DNA of 64,000 bases from the NCBI GenBank assembly GCA_022763425.1, contig JALEGD010000001.1, positions 1,006,572 through 1,070,571 on the forward strand, given 5' to 3'. Positions 10,239-18,007 of the stretch are shown piece by piece. Position 1 is the stretch's first letter. Each line of letters begins with the position of its first letter. The position numbers were made by a program, and so were the translations under genes. This DNA comes from Pelagibacteraceae bacterium (GTDB taxonomy: Bacteria > Pseudomonadota > Alphaproteobacteria > Pelagibacterales > Pelagibacteraceae). The notes under the pieces were generated by a model. That model saw only the letters and a program-made list of their open reading frames with translations, had not been told where the DNA came from and ran no database searches.

Positions 10239-10667
10239 ATGAAATTTTTCAAATGTCCTTGCTGCTCAAAACTACATTTTACTACTGTAAATGGATTAAC
10301 ATTTGAAAATGACTTTATAACACTTCAGGATTTTACCATTAAGAAAAAGCTTAAATGCGAAAAATGTCAAAATAACCTAGCTATTTTAATCCATAATAAA
10401 AGAGGCGAGACTAAAATTATTTGGGAAGAATATTACAAAGTTTACGATGATGGTTTTAAAAAACAACAAGAGCTTCAATCAAAAAAAGAAGAGATTTTAA
10501 AAATTGAAAGTGAAAATGATAAACAAAAACAATTAGAAAATGTTTTAAAGGAAATTAGAAATCTTCAAAACGAAGTAAATATTAAACAATCAAAACTTAG
10601 AATAAAAGCTAGAATTATATCTCCAGAAGCTTCACTTGGAATGAGTGAAAGACTATCAAGTAGTTAA
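10239..10667 (+). CDS. Small zinc-ribbon and coiled-coil protein, function unknown
   Basis: 142 residues that I do not recognise as a named family. The N-terminus has a CPCC cluster (Cys6, Cys8, Cys9) and a second CEKC pair (Cys40, Cys43), which together look like a four-cysteine zinc ribbon. Residues about 70-125 are strongly charged and heptad-like (KQQELQSKKEEILKIE), predicting a coiled coil. No signal peptide or membrane segment. The 3' end overlaps the convergent GMC oxidoreductase gene by 4 bases. Codon use matches its neighbours, so it is a real gene and probably native. A nucleic-acid or protein-binding role is only inference from the zinc ribbon. Confidence 0.7.
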   Translation: MKFFKCPCCSKLHFTTVNGLTFENDFITLQDFTIKKKLKCEKCQNNLAILIHNKRGETKIIWEEYYKVYDDGFKKQQELQSKKEEILKIESENDKQKQLENVLKEIRNLQNEVNIKQSKLRIKARIISPEASLGMSERLSSS

Positions 10668-12355
10668 TTTTTTCTTAAAATCTTTTTAGCAATCGTTTCT
10701 GCAATTAACATCACTGGTGCGTTGGTATTTCCCGATGTAATTGATGGCATAACAGATGCATCAATCACTCTTAATTTTGAAATTCCTCTTAGTCTGCACT
10801 CAGAGTCTAATACAGTCATTGGATCTTTTGCATTTCCATTAATATCAACCTCACCCATCGCGCATGTTCCTACAGGATGAAAAATTGTCGTTCCAAGATC
10901 ACGAGCTGCATTTTGAAGCTCTGTTTCAGAATTTAAATTTGGACCTGGCAACATTTCCTCAGGTGCAAAAGGTTTTAAAGCATTGCTTTTCATAATTGAT
11001 CTTGTTTTTTTTAATCCACTTACTGCAACATCTAGATCTTTTTGAGTAGATAAATAGTTACACATGATTTTTGGGTATTCAAGTGGATCAGAACTTTTTG
11101 CATGAATGTAACCTCGTGATGTTGGTCTTAAATTACAAACACTAGGTGTAATTGCATTAAATGGATGCAAGTCTTCTCCAAACTTTGGAAGTGATAGAGG
11201 TTGCACATGCCATTCAAGATTTGCACTTTGTTGGCTTTCATCACTTTTAGTAAAAGCTCCTAATGTTGATGGCGGCATCGTCAATGGTCCAGTTCTAAAA
11301 AATAAATATTCTAATCCCATCATCATTCTTGAAAATATATTTTTATACATGGTGTTAACCGTTTTACAGTTTGATACTTTGTAAACTGTTCTAATTTGTA
11401 GATGGTCTTGTAAATTTTCTCCAACACCAGGTAACTCATGAACATGCTCAACATTAATTTTATTTATTAAATCTTTTGATCCTATTCCTGATACTTGCAA
11501 AAGATGTGGAGTGCTAACTGCACCAGAAGATAAAATGACTTGTTCTTTAGCAGTTACATTTAATTTTTGATTTTGATTTAAAACTTCTAAGCCATAAGTT
11601 TCAATTTTAGAATTAGCCCATCCTCTTTCATTATATTTTTGATTTTGTTTGGTCTCATCAGTTTTCTGTCTTGTTAAAACTTTTAAAACTTGAGTCTTGG
11701 TCATGATGGTTAAGTTTTTTCTATTTTGAATAGGTTTTAAAAAAGAGTCTGACATGGACCAACGGACACCTTTTTTTTGGTTCATGTGAAAATAAGCACA
11801 CCCCTCATTGTCCCCTCGATTAAACTCTTCAATTTTTGGAATACCATTTTCATCAGCAGCATCTCTCCATGCATCTAGTATTGGCCAGCTCACTCTTGGA
11901 TATTCAACTCTAATCTCACCCTTTGTTCCGTGCCACTCATTTTCACCACCAAAATAATTTTCTATCGATTTATAAGTCTCTAAAGCACTCCCCCAATTCC
12001 ACGTTGGATCATTTGTTGCTTGGTTCCATAAATCATAATCACTCTTTTGGCCTCTCATATAAATCATAGCGTTAATAGAAGAGCATCCACCTAAAACTCG
12101 GCCTCTAGCGTAATGAATTGACCTTCCATTTAAGCCAGGATCTGGCTCTGTTTTAAAGCACCAATCAGTCCTTGGATTTGCAATGGTATATAAATATCCA
12201 ACTGGAATTTTGATCCATATCCAATCATCCTGGCCACCGGCTTCTACAAGAAGTACTCTGTGATTTGGATCCGCTGATAAACGGTTAGCTAATAAACAAC
12301 CTGCGCTACCAGCCCCTACAATAATAGTATCAAATTCGAGGTTTTTTTGTTCCAC
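10664..12355 (-). CDS. GMC-family FAD oxidoreductase (choline/alcohol dehydrogenase-like)
   Basis: 563-residue flavoprotein of the glucose-methanol-choline family. It shows the FAD Rossmann motif GAGSAG (14-19), LLVEAGG, the GMC signature 1 region with ARGRVLGGCSSINAMIY, the GMC signature 2 region with SSGAVSTPHLLQVSGIG, and a C-terminal FHPVGTCAMG motif containing the catalytic His, followed by SGNTNAPVMLIAE. Members oxidise choline or primary alcohols; the substrate here is not decidable, and bacterial annotation as BetA is often wrong. No betB or betaine-related gene is adjacent. A tandem 11-bp repeat lies about 95-125 bases before the start. Confidence 0.88.
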   Translation of the reverse strand: MEQKNLEFDTIIVGAGSAGCLLANRLSADPNHRVLLVEAGGQDDWIWIKIPVGYLYTIANPRTDWCFKTEPDPGLNGRSIHYARGRVLGGCSSINAMIYMRGQKSDYDLWNQATNDPTWNWGSALETYKSIENYFGGENEWHGTKGEIRVEYPRVSWPILDAWRDAADENGIPKIEEFNRGDNEGCAYFHMNQKKGVRWSMSDSFLKPIQNRKNLTIMTKTQVLKVLTRQKTDETKQNQKYNERGWANSKIETYGLEVLNQNQKLNVTAKEQVILSSGAVSTPHLLQVSGIGSKDLINKINVEHVHELPGVGENLQDHLQIRTVYKVSNCKTVNTMYKNIFSRMMMGLEYLFFRTGPLTMPPSTLGAFTKSDESQQSANLEWHVQPLSLPKFGEDLHPFNAITPSVCNLRPTSRGYIHAKSSDPLEYPKIMCNYLSTQKDLDVAVSGLKKTRSIMKSNALKPFAPEEMLPGPNLNSETELQNAARDLGTTIFHPVGTCAMGEVDINGNAKDPMTVLDSECRLRGISKLRVIDASVMPSITSGNTNAPVMLIAETIAKKILRKN

Positions 12356-12448
12356 GGCAGTTTTTTAAATATTTTAAATTTATATTCTACAGGCGTATTG
12401 AGGCAGTAACTTACTCACATTTTACCTTATTAATTAATCAAATGTTCT

Positions 12449-12481
12449 CGTTTTGATTCTGTTTTGATTCTAATTTGATTC
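12449..12481. repeat. Three tandem 11-bp repeats before the GMC oxidoreductase gene
   Basis: On the plus strand, CGTTTTGATTC, TGTTTTGATTC and TAATTTGATTC follow one another with no spacer (12449-12459, 12460-12470, 12471-12481). The 11-bp period is close to one helical turn, so all copies would face the same side of the DNA. The array lies in the 151-base gap between the MFS gene and the GMC gene, both transcribed leftward, which fits an upstream operator of the oxidoreductase. The rest of 12356-12506 is AT-rich with nothing else recognisable. Confidence 0.6.
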
Positions 12482-12506
12482 AAAAATACAACCTCAGAAG
12501 GTGTTG

Positions 12507-13739
12507 TTAATAACTCTTAGGAACATCAACTCTTCTTAACATAATGATACCAGCTAACACTAAAACCACAATTGATAAGAAACCAACATCTAAACTAGTG
12601 AAATAAGTAATCGTTCCAACCATAATTGGACCAAGTATTGCTGTTGATCTAGATGCCAAAGTAAATAATCCAAAACCTTGACCAAGATTACTTTGGCTTA
12701 CAAAACTTGTCATAAAGACACGGCTTGCGCTTTGAAGTATACCAAAGAAAAAAGCACCTATTTGAAATATAATAATAAAAATTGTTCTTTCCTGAAAAGA
12801 AACAAGTCCAATTATCGCAAATAAAACAACATATAAAGAATATTGTATTAATAATTTACTTCCAATTTTATCATTCAATAAACCGCCAATAAATGATCCT
12901 AAAGCTTGGATGACGGATGTGATGATGACGAGTTGAAAAATTTCTTTAACGGTTAAACCTAAAACTTTTACAGTAAATATTGCAAAAGAAATTTGTATTG
13001 CAATGATTGCATCAGCGTAGAATAATCTCGCGATCAAAAAGTTTCCAAGATTAGTTATTTTTTTTTCATGATAAACTAAACTTAATAAAGGCTGAACATC
13101 TTCTTTTTTTGTGACAGGTCTAGGTTCTGTAAATTGAATGAAGGCAAATATTGGAATAGAAAAAATTAAAAACCAAATAGCAACTACAACTGGCACAACT
13201 CTAACATGTTCAAACTGAGATTTATCTAAATTTAAAAAAGTTTGCTCTGGTAAAATAAATAAATTTATTAATAAAAGTAATAATGGAATGATTGCAATAA
13301 ATCCTAGAGCAAAACCTAATCCTGATACAAAACCTCGATTATTTTTTTCAGAAAAATCAAATAAGTATGAGTTATAAAACATTTGGCATAACTCATAGAA
13401 AAAATTAGCAATAAAAAAAATAGCTAAGCATTTAAAAATATTCTCAGTACCAGGAGCACAGCTCCATAAAAAAAAAGTTGAAAAAATACAAAGTAAAGTT
13501 GAAATATAAAAAAAATTTCTTCTTCCACCTTTAATTTGATCACTAAATGATCCTAATTTAATTCCAACAATAGAAACAACAATCGCACAGAGTCCAACAG
13601 TCCATTGCCAATAGGCAGAACCAATCTGTGGGTCGCCAACAATTTGGTTAGCAAAGTAAGGTGAAAAAATAAGACTGATAATTAATACCTGAAAAGGTGA
13701 ATTGGCTATATCAAATAGCCCATAAATATATTTTTTCAT
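12507..13739 (-). CDS. MFS transporter, UMF1/Atg22-like
   Basis: 410-residue membrane protein with about twelve hydrophobic helices. The N-terminal YGLFDIANSPFQVLI segment and the LGQGFGLFTLASRSTAILGP segment in the second half are characteristic of the UMF1 (Atg22-like) branch of the major facilitator superfamily. The substrate is unknown. The gene lies 7 bases after the winged-helix regulator gene on the same strand, so the regulator and transporter are probably one transcript. It may be functionally tied to the GMC oxidoreductase downstream, but that is only neighbourhood inference. Confidence 0.85.
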   Translation of the reverse strand: MKKYIYGLFDIANSPFQVLIISLIFSPYFANQIVGDPQIGSAYWQWTVGLCAIVVSIVGIKLGSFSDQIKGGRRNFFYISTLLCIFSTFFLWSCAPGTENIFKCLAIFFIANFFYELCQMFYNSYLFDFSEKNNRGFVSGLGFALGFIAIIPLLLLLINLFILPEQTFLNLDKSQFEHVRVVPVVVAIWFLIFSIPIFAFIQFTEPRPVTKKEDVQPLLSLVYHEKKITNLGNFLIARLFYADAIIAIQISFAIFTVKVLGLTVKEIFQLVIITSVIQALGSFIGGLLNDKIGSKLLIQYSLYVVLFAIIGLVSFQERTIFIIIFQIGAFFFGILQSASRVFMTSFVSQSNLGQGFGLFTLASRSTAILGPIMVGTITYFTSLDVGFLSIVVLVLAGIIMLRRVDVPKSY

Positions 13740-13746
13740 AAAAAAA

Positions 13747-14286
13747 TTATATTTTTTCTTTTACAAAATCATCAATCATACCAAGATTGTTTAATTGACG
13801 AATTAATGCTTTAAAACTTTGAATTGTTTTATCTGCAAATGGAGAATGAATTTTCAAAAACTCTTTACCAACAATTATGCCGTCAACTTTTGATTTTTGT
13901 AAAATTCCCTTTTTAACTAAATTCTCGATTTTTCTTCTTGTTGTTTCTTCTGGCATTTCTAATACATTTGAGATGCTGTTAATTCCAAGTTTTCGATTTT
14001 TAGTTTTAAAAAAACCTTCTAATTGAGTTTGCTGAATATCTTTTTTTAATTGATCCAAACTTGTATTTGCCTCTTTCATTTTTCTTGCCTCATAAATTCC
14101 GTGCTGAAGTACCACTACAATAATCATGAATGTATCAAAGTCTAAATTGTAATCTGTTTTAACTCTTCTGTAATAATCAGTTAAAAAAACTTGAAATGCG
14201 TAAGCGGCTTTTGAAATATCTCCTTCAGGATCTTTTGTGGACTGAACTAATGTTTCTTTACCTGTAAAATTTTTTAACGCGCTCAC
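13747..14286 (-). CDS. Winged-helix DNA-binding regulator (unassigned family)
   Basis: 179 residues. Residues about 103-145 read as a winged helix-turn-helix: NSISNVLEMPEETTRRKIENL, a recognition-helix-like segment, followed by VKKGILQKSKVDGIIV as the wing. The N-terminal half (about 25-95) is helical and may be a dimerisation or sensor part; I do not recognise the family. The start is GTG at 14286, supported by a GAGGGAG ribosome-binding site. Directly upstream are three 12-bp repeats at exact 20-bp spacing, a plausible autoregulatory operator. It is probably co-transcribed with the MFS gene that follows 7 bases later. SAR11-type genomes carry few regulators, so a dedicated one here is notable. 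Confidence 0.75.
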   Translation of the reverse strand: MSALKNFTGKETLVQSTKDPEGDISKAAYAFQVFLTDYYRRVKTDYNLDFDTFMIIVVVLQHGIYEARKMKEANTSLDQLKKDIQQTQLEGFFKTKNRKLGINSISNVLEMPEETTRRKIENLVKKGILQKSKVDGIIVGKEFLKIHSPFADKTIQSFKALIRQLNNLGMIDDFVKEKI

Positions 14287-14320
14287 TTATATAGTTCTCC
14301 CTCAGATCAAGTATTGCTAA

Positions 14321-14372
14321 ACTTAAAATGGGATTTTACAACTCAAAATGGGAAAATAAAACCTAAAATGGG
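14321..14372. repeat. Three 12-bp direct repeats at 20-bp period (candidate operator)
   Basis: Plus strand reads ACTTAAAATGGG (14321-14332), ACTCAAAATGGG (14341-14352) and ACCTAAAATGGG (14361-14372). The AAAATGGG core is identical in all three and starts recur every 20 bases, about two helical turns. The array lies between the outer-membrane barrel gene stop (14385) and the regulator GTG start (14286), so it overlaps where the regulator promoter should be. The most likely binder is the regulator itself; that is inference. Confidence 0.75.
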
Positions 14373-14384
14373 TTTAAAGTATTT

Positions 14385-15125
14385 TTAGAATTTGTAACCT
14401 ATACTACCAACTAAGAAGTCTTGGTTTTGAGAGTCTAAAGTTGAGGAAATTGGACCTTTTCCCATATTATCTACGTATTTTACAGAAAGCTCTAAACGCT
14501 TTGTTACATCCATATCAAATCTAATTGATTTCACTCCTCGTAAATTCACACCCTCAGCATATCCAAGTTTTAAATGAACAGGATAATCAGAAATGCTTGT
14601 AAGGTTTTTTTTATTATACCTTAAATCAAATACTCTTTGAGAGTGTCTTACTCCAGCTAAAACTGCACCATTTGATAACTCTTCTCTATAATCAGCACTT
14701 ATAAATACATCTTTTGAAAAATATTGTTGAATAACGATACCTAAATGAGAATTATCGACTTGTTTTGCCGGATTTTCATCATGCCAAAGTATTTTTCCAT
14801 ACGGATAAAATATAGTGCCTTTTCTCTTATATAATAATCCTAATCTTTGGTTAAACTCGGTATTCATTGTTTCATCACCAGAAGTCGTGTCATTATAATT
14901 GATAACGTTATTAAAACTCTTAATAGATAAATTATCTGTTAAAGGATAGGTAAAATGTAAATCTAAAGCAGGTCCTGGTCTTGTATCATCATAACGTGTT
15001 CCAAGATCATCAACGAGAGTTGTAAAGTACCTAACTCGACCATCAACTTTTAATTTAGTGGTATCTGCTAATAAATCAGTTTTGAAAACTAAAAATGCTA
15101 TAAAAAAAGTAATAATTTTTTTCAT
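14385..15125 (-). CDS. Outer-membrane beta-barrel protein, function unknown
   Basis: 246 residues. A Lys-Lys start, hydrophobic core and small residues near 18-21 (LLADTTK) form a signal peptide. The mature part consists of alternating polar/hydrophobic strands, e.g. KVDGRVRYFTTLV, PALDLHFTYPL, LSIKSFNNVINY, and ends in VGSIGYKF with the terminal Phe typical of substrates of the Bam machinery. Ten to twelve strands are plausible. The family was not recognised. It starts 5 bases after the dxs stop, so it may be read from the dxs transcript. A porin or structural role is inference only. Confidence 0.75.
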   Translation of the reverse strand: MKKIITFFIAFLVFKTDLLADTTKLKVDGRVRYFTTLVDDLGTRYDDTRPGPALDLHFTYPLTDNLSIKSFNNVINYNDTTSGDETMNTEFNQRLGLLYKRKGTIFYPYGKILWHDENPAKQVDNSHLGIVIQQYFSKDVFISADYREELSNGAVLAGVRHSQRVFDLRYNKKNLTSISDYPVHLKLGYAEGVNLRGVKSIRFDMDVTKRLELSVKYVDNMGKGPISSTLDSQNQDFLVGSIGYKF

Positions 15126-15130
15126 TTTGA

Positions 15131-17041
15131 TTATTTTATAATCTTAATTCCATCTTTATTAAAAAAAACGTTCTCAATTTTTTCTACAATCTGTTTAGCG
15201 TTAAGACCTGCTATGTCATACATTTTTTCAGGTGTATCTTGATCGATAAATATATCTGGCAAAGTCATTGATCTAAATTTCAAACCTTTATCAAAAAAAC
15301 CTTTTTCAGCTAATAAATGTGACACATGCGAACCAAAGCCACCGATAGAGCCTTCTTCGATGGTAATTATCATTTCATGTTCTCTTGCACATCTTAAAAT
15401 TAAATCTTGATCAAGCGGTTTTGCAAATCTTGCATCAACTATGGTAGTTGTAATTCCTTTTGGATCAAGTTGTTTGGCAGCTATTTTACATTCCTCTAAT
15501 CTTGTTCCAAAATTTAAAATGCAAACAGTAGATCCTTCTTGGATTATTCTCCCTTTCCCAATTTCAATGGTCTCATTAATATCGGGTAGTTCTAGTCCAA
15601 TGCCATTGCCTCTTGGATATCTAAATGCGCACGGTGCATCATTAATTTCAACTGAGGTATTGATCATTCTTACAAGCTCTGCCTCATCACTTGCCGCCAT
15701 TACAATAAAATTTGGAAGTGTTGATAGGTATGTAATATCAAATGCACCTGCATGCGTTGGGCCATCTGCTCCAACTAATCCTGCACGATCAATTGCAAAT
15801 CGAACTGGTAATTTTTGAATAGCTACATCATGAACCACTTGATCATAAGCACGTTGTAAGAATGTAGAATAAATTGCTGCATAAGGTTTATATCCTTCTG
15901 TTGCAAGTCCTGCAGCAAAAGTCACCGCGTGTTGCTCAGCAATCCCTACATCAAAAGATCTTTTTGGAAATTTGTTTTGAAAAATATTTACTCCAGTTCC
16001 AGATGGCATTGCCGCGGTTACAGTTACAATCTTGCTATCCTTTTCAGCATGCTTTGTTAAAGTTTCTCCAAAGACTGAAGTATATGACGGGATGTTAGAT
16101 TTTGATTTAGACTGTTCACCTGTCTCAACATTAAACTTAGTTACCCCGTGATATCTATCTTTTGAGTCTTCTGCTGGCTTATAGCCTTTTCCTTTTTCTG
16201 TAATAGCATGAATTAAAAAAGGACCTTCGTGTTTAGAATTTTTAACGTTTTCTAGGACAGGAAGCAGATGATCAAAGTTATGACCATCAACAGTACCCAC
16301 ATAAAAGAAACCCATTTCTTCAAACAAAGTTCCCCCAACCGCAAGTCCTCTAAGATATTCCTCAGCTTGACCAATGCTTTTCTTTAAAGATTTTGGAAAC
16401 TTATTTGATAGTTTTTTAAAGAACTCTCTAAAACCAATATATTTATTCCCAGATAATAATTTTGCCAGGTATGAACTCATCGCTCCAACTGGTGGTGCAA
16501 TCGACATATCATTATCATTTAAAATCACGATCAATCTTGAATCCATAGATCCAGCGTTATTCATCGCCTCATAAGCCATACCCGCGCTCATGGCTCCATC
16601 ACCAATAACTGAGATTATATTATTTGTTTTACCATCTAAATCTCTAGCCACAGACATTCCAAGTCCTGCAGAAATAGAGGTTGAACTGTGTGCAGTTCCA
16701 AAAGGATCGTATTCACTCTCAGATCTTTTGGTAAATCCTGATAGCCCGCCTCCTTGTCTTAAAGTTCGTATACGATCACGTCTACCTGTTATAATTTTAT
16801 GAGGATACGCTTGATGCCCAACATCCCAGATCAATCTATCTTTTGGAGTATCAAATACATAATGGATGGCTAAAGTCAGTTCAACAACACCAAGTCCTGC
16901 TCCAAGATGACCTCCTGTTACAGAAACAGCATCAATCATCTCTTCTCTCAATTCTTTTGCTAATGTTGTGAGATCTTTTTTATCAAAAGAACGAAGGTCA
17001 TGAGGATAATTAATTTTATCCAGCAGTGGAGTTTTTGACAT
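15131..17041 (-). CDS. dxs: 1-deoxy-D-xylulose-5-phosphate synthase
   Basis: Thiamine-diphosphate enzyme that condenses pyruvate and glyceraldehyde 3-phosphate, the entry step of the MEP isoprenoid pathway. The 636-residue protein has normal length with the [12 protein letters not shown] region, [12 protein letters not shown], the ThDP motif [43 protein letters not shown] and [18 protein letters not shown]. It lies on the minus strand after proteorhodopsin, separated by a strong terminator, so it probably has its own promoter in 17042-17080. It supplies isoprenoid precursor for the retinal genes across the intergenic region and for quinones and undecaprenyl carriers. Confidence 0.98.
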   Translation of the reverse strand: MSKTPLLDKINYPHDLRSFDKKDLTTLAKELREEMIDAVSVTGGHLGAGLGVVELTLAIHYVFDTPKDRLIWDVGHQAYPHKIITGRRDRIRTLRQGGGLSGFTKRSESEYDPFGTAHSSTSISAGLGMSVARDLDGKTNNIISVIGDGAMSAGMAYEAMNNAGSMDSRLIVILNDNDMSIAPPVGAMSSYLAKLLSGNKYIGFREFFKKLSNKFPKSLKKSIGQAEEYLRGLAVGGTLFEEMGFFYVGTVDGHNFDHLLPVLENVKNSKHEGPFLIHAITEKGKGYKPAEDSKDRYHGVTKFNVETGEQSKSKSNIPSYTSVFGETLTKHAEKDSKIVTVTAAMPSGTGVNIFQNKFPKRSFDVGIAEQHAVTFAAGLATEGYKPYAAIYSTFLQRAYDQVVHDVAIQKLPVRFAIDRAGLVGADGPTHAGAFDITYLSTLPNFIVMAASDEAELVRMINTSVEINDAPCAFRYPRGNGIGLELPDINETIEIGKGRIIQEGSTVCILNFGTRLEECKIAAKQLDPKGITTTIVDARFAKPLDQDLILRCAREHEMIITIEEGSIGGFGSHVSHLLAEKGFFDKGLKFRSMTLPDIFIDQDTPEKMYDIAGLNAKQIVEKIENVFFNKDGIKIIK

Positions 17042-17079
17042 AAGTTTATTTTAACTGATTAGAAAATTATTGGAATAAA

Positions 17080-17109
17080 TAAAAAAAAAGGCCCGCCGAA
17101 GCGGGCCTT
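17080..17109 (-). terminator. Rho-independent terminator of the proteorhodopsin gene
   Basis: Minus strand: a perfect 9-bp GC-rich stem (17101-17109 with 17088-17096) closed by C(TTCG)G, an extra-stable tetraloop, then a run of T. In this AT-rich sequence it is one of the strongest terminators seen. It lies about 20 bases after the proteorhodopsin stop and should isolate that abundant transcript from dxs. Confidence 0.95.
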
Positions 17110-17129
17110 AATTTAAGCTCTAAGCCTTA

Positions 17130-17831
17130 TTACTTTGCTGATGCAGGAGTAAGTGACTTAGCTGTATGCCAGATCACTAAACCAAAGATCAACTTGTTAA
17201 TAAAGTCTGCTAGGTTGTAAATGATGTTTAACGAAACTTCGTCCGCTGAACCAGTCATATAACCAAATAGGTAACCTAATGGATATACCGCCCAACCGAT
17301 AGTAACGATCCACTTACAGAATTCGAAACAGCTCGCAGCAGCGCCTTTTAATTTTTTCGCTTCTTGACCTGCTTCACCTGCAAATACTTCATATAGAATG
17401 TAGATCCATCCAGCCATACCGATGATGAAACCTAAGTTGATGCCGATGTAACCAGCTTCTCCTAGGTAACCACCTACTAGCATGATTAAAGTACCGATTA
17501 ATAGTCTCCAGAAAATACCACCAGAAACTTTTTTAACTGCTGATAAGATGAAGTAGAACTCAATCATCAATAGCGGCACAGTTAGTAACCAGTCGATATA
17601 TCTAAATACAGTTGGTGAAGTACCAGTTGTTACCCAAACGTCTCTCATGTACATGTAGTGCACGAATGCAATACCAGTAACTAGACCAGATAACGTAACT
17701 GAAGTTCTCCAAGATGCTTTTACTGAATTTCTTTCGATGAAAAAGAAAACAGTAGCTGCTAACATAGTCATTGAAATCAACCAGAAAGTAACTCCAGTGA
17801 AGTCATTTGACTGTAGTATTACGTTTTTCAT
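17130..17831 (-). CDS. Proteorhodopsin, green-tuned light-driven proton pump
   Basis: 233-residue seven-helix microbial rhodopsin. By alignment to the well-known green proteorhodopsin, Arg77, Asp80 (counterion, D97), Leu88 (tuning site L105, predicting green absorption), Glu91 (proton donor, E108), His58 (H75) and Lys213 (retinal Schiff base, K231) are all present, so this should be an outward proton pump. The protein begins MKNVILQSND and has no separate signal peptide, unlike many proteorhodopsins. The start is well supported by AAGGAG 5-6 bases upstream. It is divergent from crtI across 176 bases, has a structured leader with an internal terminator-like hairpin, and ends in a strong terminator. 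Likely one of the most expressed genes here. Confidence 0.98.
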   Translation of the reverse strand: MKNVILQSNDFTGVTFWLISMTMLAATVFFFIERNSVKASWRTSVTLSGLVTGIAFVHYMYMRDVWVTTGTSPTVFRYIDWLLTVPLLMIEFYFILSAVKKVSGGIFWRLLIGTLIMLVGGYLGEAGYIGINLGFIIGMAGWIYILYEVFAGEAGQEAKKLKGAAASCFEFCKWIVTIGWAVYPLGYLFGYMTGSADEVSLNIIYNLADFINKLIFGLVIWHTAKSLTPASAK

Positions 17832-17839
17832 ATTTCTCC

Positions 17840-17906
17840 TTTTTGTTTAAACAAAAAAAAGCGAAACCAATTGGAGTCGCTTTTAGATGCGACACTTTAT
17901 ACTTAT
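17840..17906 (-). promoter_or_regulatory. Proteorhodopsin 5' leader with alternative hairpins and palindrome
   Basis: Read on the minus strand: a TATAAGTATAAAG stretch (about 17894-17906) usable as -10; hairpin A, GTCGC (17889-17893) with GCGAC (17876-17880) around an 8-base loop; hairpin B, GCGACTCC (17873-17880) with GGTTTCGC (17861-17868), imperfect, followed at once by eight T; then an 18-bp perfect palindrome centred on GTTTAAAC (17840-17857), and the AGGAG site. A and B share GCGA, so they exclude each other, as antiterminator and terminator do. The structure is read directly; regulatory function is inferred. Confidence 0.5.
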
Positions 17907-18007
17907 ATTTGCGTTCATTAAAACCCTTAAAAAACATTAATTTCCACAAAAAGACGCTTTTTTCCTGAAAAAATGCAACTTTTAATATACTTTTTAGATA
18001 GTTCAAA

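Noticed and set aside
10664-12355. Choline dehydrogenase (betA) as a firm name
   Set aside because: GMC family members act on many alcohols and there is no adjacent betaine aldehyde dehydrogenase.
15441-16802. Several open frames on the plus strand opposite dxs
   Set aside because: All are reverse-strand shadows of the fully conserved dxs gene.
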